DNA of 42,589 nt. Source: a virus. Shown here piece after piece: positions 38,902-42,589 of this stretch. Below the pieces are notes generated by a model. It was not told where the DNA came from, did no database searches, and saw only the letters and a list, made by a program, of their open reading frames with translations. The DNA is taken from positions 1 to 42,589 of IMG/VR virus record IMGVR_UViG_3300009506_000073; one strand, given 5' to 3'. Positions within the stretch are counted from its first letter, which is position 1, and each line of letters starts with the position of its first letter. A program made the position numbers and the translations under genes.

Positions 38902-39423
38902 TTATGCGACTGCAGGTTCAGCGTCGACCCAGCCCCAGGTCACGCCACGGATGGCGCGGCTGATGGTGTTGGCTACGACTTTGAACTTTGCGGCGATGTC
39001 TTTCATCTTCCACCCGGCACGGCGCAGCTTGCGCGCGGTGATGACGATGGCCTCGGTCAGCACCTTCAAGGGCTTCCCGCGCCGACGCTCACCGGCTGCT
39101 GCGGCGTTCTGCTGCCGCGTCACCGGCTTATGGTGATGCGGATTGATGCAGGCCGGGGTGTGGCATTCGTGGCCGCATTCCATGCCATCAGGCATTTCGC
39201 CATGGGCGATGCGGAAAGCAATCAGGTGCGCCATCGCACCATGCGTAAATGCGCCATATCCACTGGAATTGATCGCGCCCTGCCAGATCCAGCATTCATC
39301 TGCGCCACGGATATCGGCCTTTTCCCAAAAGCCTTTTGGCGCTGCCGTGATCCATTCAGGGGGTAGGTCGAAGGGCAGCGCGAGCTGTCGCTTCGAAAAT
39401 TCGCTTGGCCGGATATGCTTCAT
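38902..39423 (-). CDS. HNH endonuclease with C-terminal helix-turn-helix, 173 aa
   Basis: HNH homing-type nuclease: CWIWQGAINSSGYGAF (44-59), H66 in AHLIAF, then CGHECHTPACINPHHH (83-98) with H85, N94 and H97 as the metal-binding and catalytic set. A resolvase-like helix-turn-helix follows (LRRAGWKMKDIAAKFKVVAN, about 133-152). HNH proteins beside terminase genes can be packaging cofactors (HK97 gp74 type) or mobile homing nucleases; the DNA-binding tail fits either. It is the first late gene, behind a structured leader. Confidence 0.85.
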   Translation of the reverse strand: MKHIRPSEFSKRQLALPFDLPPEWITAAPKGFWEKADIRGADECWIWQGAINSSGYGAFTHGAMAHLIAFRIAHGEMPDGMECGHECHTPACINPHHHKPVTRQQNAAAAGERRRGKPLKVLTEAIVITARKLRRAGWKMKDIAAKFKVVANTISRAIRGVTWGWVDAEPAVA

Positions 39424-39451
39424 CGTGTTAAGTTGCCTTCGTTCGAGATTT

Positions 39452-39551
39452 GGATTTTGGAAATCCTCTTATCGAGAGTGAACGCGGAGAGGTGTTGCAA
39501 TCACCTGCCCCGCTTCTCGATAGAAGGTACACACTAACACCCGAAAGGGTG
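39452..39551 (-). ncRNA. Structured non-coding region, candidate cis-RNA
   Basis: The 234-base gap between the replication and late genes holds no gene but three inverted repeats. GGATTT/AAATCC (39452-39466) has a three-base loop. A long composite stem pairs 39470-39477 with 39515-39522 (8 bp), 39484-39487 with 39510-39513 (4 bp) and 39490-39494 with 39502-39506 (5 bp) around a seven-base loop. CACCC/GGGTG (39538-39551) closes a GAAA loop on the plus strand. On the minus strand this would be the leader of the HNH gene. No T-run follows, so termination is doubtful; a riboregulator, processing site or DNA-level site are the options. Confidence 0.5.
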
Positions 39552-39597
39552 AACGGACGCCGCTGCTTTCTGGGCATGCGGGTCCGACTGTACCCTC

Positions 39598-39625
39598 ATG
39601 CTATCATGAAAATTCTGTTTGGCAA
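39598..39625 (-). promoter_or_regulatory. Possible sigma70-like promoter for the late operon
   Basis: On the minus strand, TTGCCA (39625-39620), a 16-base spacer, then TAGCAT (39603-39598). It lies in the non-coding gap and points at the HNH gene and the late genes. The match is moderate. No phage RNA polymerase gene is visible, so host polymerase should read the late genes. Confidence 0.45.
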
Positions 39626-39657
39626 GGGGTATTTGCCGCGACAAAACGCCGCATGGA

Positions 39658-40479
39658 CTACAATCCCCAATGTTTTGCGAAATCCTCTAAGACGTTCCAC
39701 AAGACTTTCTTGCCCATCCTAAGCTGTGACGGCAAATGCTTGGCCTTCGAGAACATGGTCCCGAGATCGCCGACACTGACATCTTGGCTCAGACAAGCAT
39801 AAGCCCAGGTGAAGAACGGGTCACGATACCGGGCATCAGTTGCGCGCAAGGCTCGATTGACTTGTTCCTGGCAGTGTAGCCGGTAGTCAGAGACCGAATT
39901 GCTGCGCGAGCCGTCGACCGCCTTTTCGAGATTGGCGACAAGGCGGGGTTCAAGCTTGGCGTTGTAGAGATAATGCAGAAACCGGGTTCCGGCCATGTAA
40001 TGCCGTTCCCTGATCCATTTCCGGCGCATGGCCTGCTCGATCGGGGTGTCGATCTTGCGGAACTTCACGCCAGTCGGGAAGCCTGAAGGGGTCAGCAGAT
40101 TGACGGTCCCGGCATCGAGGCCGCGATCAGCGATGTGGCCCAGGCGTTCCGGGGTGGCGTCGATCCAGTCCCCGACTTCACGCTGGCCGCCGCGCCCGCG
40201 CACCGCATCGATCCGCTCGACCTCGCTCTGAATGCGGCGTTCGAGTTCTTCTGCGTCGACCCGGTGCAGGGGGATGATGTAGGCGTAGCCCTGCATCGTG
40301 GCCGAGTACGGGTTCGGGCGTTCCTTCACCGGCGTGTCGTCGGCTGGCGGCAGGTCGGACAGGGGAATGGCGGGACGTGCCCGCCGCTCTGGTTTCGTGA
40401 CCGGATCAAACTGCCGGTTGTCGGCCTCGATGAAGGCCGTGATCTCGTCTGCTGTGTAAATTTTCAGCGCCTTCTTCAT
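39658..40479 (-). CDS. Hypothetical replication-module protein, 273 aa
   Basis: Function not recognised. Begins MKKALKIYTADEITAFIEAD; a Pro-rich disordered part (about 27-60), then helices with many Arg and Glu (RVDAEELERRIQSEVERIDA) and a conserved-looking aromatic C-terminal part (RYRDPFFTWAYACLSQ; SQLRMGKKVLWNVLEDFAKH). No Walker, nuclease or zinc motif. It is the last gene of the replication unit before the non-coding gap. Confidence 0.75.
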   Translation of the reverse strand: MKKALKIYTADEITAFIEADNRQFDPVTKPERRARPAIPLSDLPPADDTPVKERPNPYSATMQGYAYIIPLHRVDAEELERRIQSEVERIDAVRGRGGQREVGDWIDATPERLGHIADRGLDAGTVNLLTPSGFPTGVKFRKIDTPIEQAMRRKWIRERHYMAGTRFLHYLYNAKLEPRLVANLEKAVDGSRSNSVSDYRLHCQEQVNRALRATDARYRDPFFTWAYACLSQDVSVGDLGTMFSKAKHLPSQLRMGKKVLWNVLEDFAKHWGL

Positions 40480-40489
40480 TGCTTACCCC

Positions 40490-40894
40490 TTACGCCGCAG
40501 CGGCTGTCGAGAGTTGCGGCAACAGGGCGCGCGCCCATTCCGCCAGGAACCGCCGCGCTTCCACGATGTCGGCAAGATAGAAATGCTGCCACGCATGGCG
40601 CGGGAGAAGCTTCCACTGCATGGCGCTGGCAAACTCGGTGATGCGGAAGTGCTCAGGGATTTCCGGCAGGCCGCGCTTGTGCATGAAGACGCGGATGATC
40701 ATCATGTCCTCGCCGGTGGTGCGCCGATAGGGCTTGAACGCGCCGAATACGTCCTCGTATCTCACGGGGTCCGGCTTCGGCTTGCTGACCACGGTGCGCA
40801 AGGTCGCGGCATTAGGGCGGTGATTGGAGAAGTCGAGCGCCTTCAGGCGTTTCCGCTTGAATTCTGGCGCGATTTTCAGTGCAGTCTCAGCCAT
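40490..40894 (-). CDS. Hypothetical protein after the primase, 134 aa
   Basis: Function not recognised. Begins MAETALKIAPEFKRKRLKAL. Basic N-terminus, central VRYEDVFGAFKPYRRTTGED, then helices with several Trp and His (AMQWKLLPRHAWQHFY). The ATG at 40894 overlaps the primase stop by eight bases and has AAAGGG seven bases upstream, better than an ATG at 40930. Probably co-translated with the primase. Confidence 0.75.
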   Translation of the reverse strand: MAETALKIAPEFKRKRLKALDFSNHRPNAATLRTVVSKPKPDPVRYEDVFGAFKPYRRTTGEDMMIIRVFMHKRGLPEIPEHFRITEFASAMQWKLLPRHAWQHFYLADIVEARRFLAEWARALLPQLSTAAAA

Positions 40895-41852
40895 GATAGG
40901 CCCTTTCTTCGAGTTTTGGAAGTTCGTCATTCTTGGCTTTGCTCAGGCCATTGCTGATCGATTTCATCACGTCCTTTTCGCCATTGTCGTCGATCAGACC
41001 GTTCGTCTCGCAAGCTGTCTTCAGGCCGGTGATGACATCTTCGAGGCTTAGGATCTCTTGACCGTCGATCCGATTGTGAACATACCGCCCAAGGGTGCAG
41101 GCGGCGCGGAAGAGCTGTTCGCCCCGAGACCCACGCCCGGCGCGTTCCAGCTTTTCGATCTCGGCGTCATAGGCTCGATCAGCCCAAGCCCGATAGCGCT
41201 TCAAATTGCGCTCGCCGGACAGGGCGTCACGATCAGCCGTCTCGAATTTCACGTCAGACGCCTTGCTCTTATAAGCAAACGGCTCGATCAGCCGCTCGAC
41301 CTCATCGATCATGGCCTGCGTGATCACCGGCAGGTCATGCGGCCTGCAGGTTTCCAGATCACCGTTGTGCCAGCGATATGGCCGCCCGGTGTCTTTGTGG
41401 ATGGTCGGGGGGATCACCGTCTGGCGGCCCTTGACCAGTATCTCGACCAGCGTGCCGCCGATCGTTCCGTCCTCATTCGCGGCGCGGAAATTACGATTGG
41501 AGATCAGCCCGGTCGGATCGTAGAAGAACGCGGTCGCGCCGCGCCGCCCGACCTTTGCCGGGGCCTTGATGTGACCAAACACCTGCTTCACCGCGCCATA
41601 GACACGCGGATCGTCGACATCGATCGCCACCATTCCGCCGTAACCGCAGGCCAGGATGATGCCGAGCCCATCGCATGACCGTCCCCAGCTCTTGATCTGC
41701 CAGTCGTCAGCGGGCGATTCGCAATAGACCGACCAGCCGGTCAGTTTGTATTTGCCGCCGAAGCTTGGCACCTTCGAGCCGGGGTTCACGGGAAGCGGCG
41801 AGAAACCGCGCGCCTTGTAATCCATTGCCCACTTGATAAAAGGTCCGGTCAT
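40887..41852 (-). CDS. Prim-pol primase/polymerase (bifunctional, N-terminal type), 321 aa
   Basis: Archaeo-eukaryotic-type primase (PF09250-like prim-pol). It makes primers and can extend them. Early block FIKWAMDYKARGFSPLPVNP (5-24), the metal-binding acidic motif in VAIDVDD (75-81), VGRRGATAFFYD (101-112) where a His is more usual, and the third motif VEILVKGRQTVIPPTIHKDT with YRWHNG (about 136-164). The C-terminal 150 residues are helical and lack a helicase, which is encoded separately as DnaB. The start at 41852 overlaps the initiator stop (TGATG); an ORF start 96 bases upstream is rejected. No other primase is seen. Confidence 0.85.
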   Translation of the reverse strand: MTGPFIKWAMDYKARGFSPLPVNPGSKVPSFGGKYKLTGWSVYCESPADDWQIKSWGRSCDGLGIILACGYGGMVAIDVDDPRVYGAVKQVFGHIKAPAKVGRRGATAFFYDPTGLISNRNFRAANEDGTIGGTLVEILVKGRQTVIPPTIHKDTGRPYRWHNGDLETCRPHDLPVITQAMIDEVERLIEPFAYKSKASDVKFETADRDALSGERNLKRYRAWADRAYDAEIEKLERAGRGSRGEQLFRAACTLGRYVHNRIDGQEILSLEDVITGLKTACETNGLIDDNGEKDVMKSISNGLSKAKNDELPKLEERAYHG

Positions 41853-42589
41853 CACGCAAACGCCTCTTGCTGTCCGAAGTTGGCTTCCTGAAATGCCCTG
41901 GCAGCATCGCGCAGCATCTGCGGGACGTTCAGCCAGGACGGCCACCATTTGCGGGCATATTGCAGTTCCTCGCGGTGCCCTTCCTGCAGATCGAGCGCCA
42001 GGGCCTTAATCTGCTGCTCGCGCTCTTCGCTAGCGTCGGGTGCATAGCATTCCCAACGCCGATCCGTGAGCCAGCCCTGCATATGCTTGACGTGGCGCTC
42101 TTCGGTGCCGTCCTTCTGGATCTGCGCCTTGTAAGCTAGGACGCCGACATGAATGGCGTCGACCTCATCTTCACAGCCCTGCCGAACCCAGGATTTGAAT
42201 GCAGCCGCCTTGCTCATCCGGTTTTTGCACGGAAACACCTGCCAACACCGTTCGAAGCCTTCCGTATATTTCGGCGCGCCCGACTTCTTCGGCTTCGCCT
42301 TCGGTTTGCCTGAAGGTTGCTCTTCTTCCCTGCCCTTCTCAGGCTCACCTCTTCCTGCCGCTTTTGACGACACACTCTCGTCGGAACTTGCTTCCGACAT
42401 AGGTTCTACATTTGAGGTTCTATCTTTTAGGTTCGACGTACTCTGCGTACGGGGGGTAACGCACTCTGCGTCCACCCCCCCCTGTACTTTAAGTCCGTTA
42501 CCCTCCCCCTGTACTTTGCGTCCGGTAAGCTCCTTCCGGCTGATCAGGGGTTGGTTGGCAGGGCGATCGGTGCAGATGAAAATGCGGTC
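41852..42589 (-). CDS. Replication initiator, C-terminal fragment open to the window edge
   Basis: The frame is open from the right edge without a stop (246 codons with stop), so the GTG at 42475 need not be the true start. The edge part (RIFICTDRPANQPLISRKEL) reads like the end of a winged-helix domain. A low-complexity linker follows, encoded by the iteron array, then a helical C-terminal domain with ERCWQVFPCKNRMSKAAAFK and MQGWLTDRRWECY, as in phage replisome organisers and DnaT-like proteins that recruit helicase. It is coupled to the prim-pol gene. The N-terminal 44 residues of a protein of this type occur at the left edge. Confidence 0.75.
   Translation of the reverse strand, partial: DRIFICTDRPANQPLISRKELTGRKVQGEGNGLKVQGGVDAECVTPRTQSTSNLKDRTSNVEPMSEASSDESVSSKAAGRGEPEKGREEEQPSGKPKAKPKKSGAPKYTEGFERCWQVFPCKNRMSKAAAFKSWVRQGCEDEVDAIHVGVLAYKAQIQKDGTEERHVKHMQGWLTDRRWECYAPDASEEREQQIKALALDLQEGHREELQYARKWWPSWLNVPQMLRDAARAFQEANFGQQEAFA
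42401..42523 (-). other. Candidate replication origin: iterons inside the initiator gene
   Basis: Four iterons on the minus strand start at 42523, 42496, 42473 and 42450 (spacing 27, 23, 23): GGACGCAAAGTAC, GGACTTAAAGTAC, GGACGCAGAGTGC, GTACGCAGAGTAC. G- or C-runs follow the first three. Next comes an A+T-richer stretch with three AGGTTC[TG]A copies (plus strand 42401, 42415, 42429) at an exact 14-base period. Lambda has the same layout: four iterons and an AT-rich part inside gene O. Confidence 0.65.

Noticed and set aside
39461-39560. tRNA-Cys-like arm: a 5-bp stem with a seven-base loop TTGCAAT (anticodon GCA) at 39490-39506
   Set aside because: No T-arm with a TTCRA loop at the right distance, no D-arm and no 7-bp acceptor stem; the flanking bases form a longer nested hairpin instead.
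41852-42475. GTG at 42475 as a true start of a 207-aa protein
   Set aside because: The frame is open to the window edge and the upstream residues read like the end of a winged-helix domain, so the gene is more likely cut by the edge.
1-42589. Direct terminal repeats, CRISPR arrays, insertion sequences, integrase or att sites
   Set aside because: The two ends share no visible repeat, no regularly spaced repeat-spacer array is seen, and no transposase or integrase motif was found on either strand.

Overview
This window is nearly all of a tailed double-stranded DNA phage with podovirus-type (P22/T7-like) morphogenesis genes. It is GC-rich (about 60% by eye) and densely packed, with repeated ATGA and TAATG start/stop overlaps. 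The gene set fits a phage of a Gram-negative host, probably an alphaproteobacterium; the host assignment is inference from composition and style only. I see no integrase, excisionase, tRNA, DNA polymerase or RNA polymerase gene, so lifestyle is undecided and replication must use the host polymerase.

The two edges appear to cut one gene. The left edge (133 to 1, minus strand) holds the first 44 codons of a winged-helix replication initiator. The right edge (42589 to 41852, minus strand) is open to the edge and encodes the linker and C-terminal domain of such a protein. If they are one gene, the molecule is circular or circularly permuted, only a short piece (about 150-250 bp) is missing, and the replication module is continuous across the ends: ribbon-helix-helix regulator, DnaB-type helicase, 209-aa protein, RusA, small proteins, initiator (with an iteron array inside it, a candidate origin), prim-pol primase and two unknown proteins.

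Layout. 1-4018 (minus): replication genes led by the regulator. 4032-4083: two opposed sigma70-type promoters that share one -10 hexamer, one firing left into replication and one firing right. 4112-7168 (plus): an accessory block with a four-helix membrane protein whose gene starts in a dense DNA repeat cluster, small membrane and Cys-rich proteins, and a secreted collagen-like protein ending in a YadA-like outer-membrane anchor. A good terminator ends the block. 7218-39423 (minus, transcribed right to left): late genes in the order HNH nuclease, small proteins, TerS-like, TerL, portal, GroES-like co-chaperonin, scaffold-like, decoration-like, major capsid, beta-helix protein, terminator, adaptor and neck genes, fibre, Gly-rich adhesin, two truncated adenylate-forming (ANL) proteins, second adaptor, nozzle, GNAT, a 1504-aa ejection protein with transglycosylase and S74-like domains, a second ejection protein, second fibre, and the lysis cassette (endolysin, i-spanin/o-spanin, XhlA-like membrane protein). 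39424-39657 is a structured non-coding stretch between the replication and late modules. 39658-42589 (minus) is the rest of replication.

The most unusual content is the tandem pair of ANL-superfamily proteins, both cut at the domain hinge and coupled to a Gly-rich tail adhesin. Next come the initiator-embedded iterons, the shared -10 switch, the GGGTCTG cluster and the YadA-anchored collagen protein.
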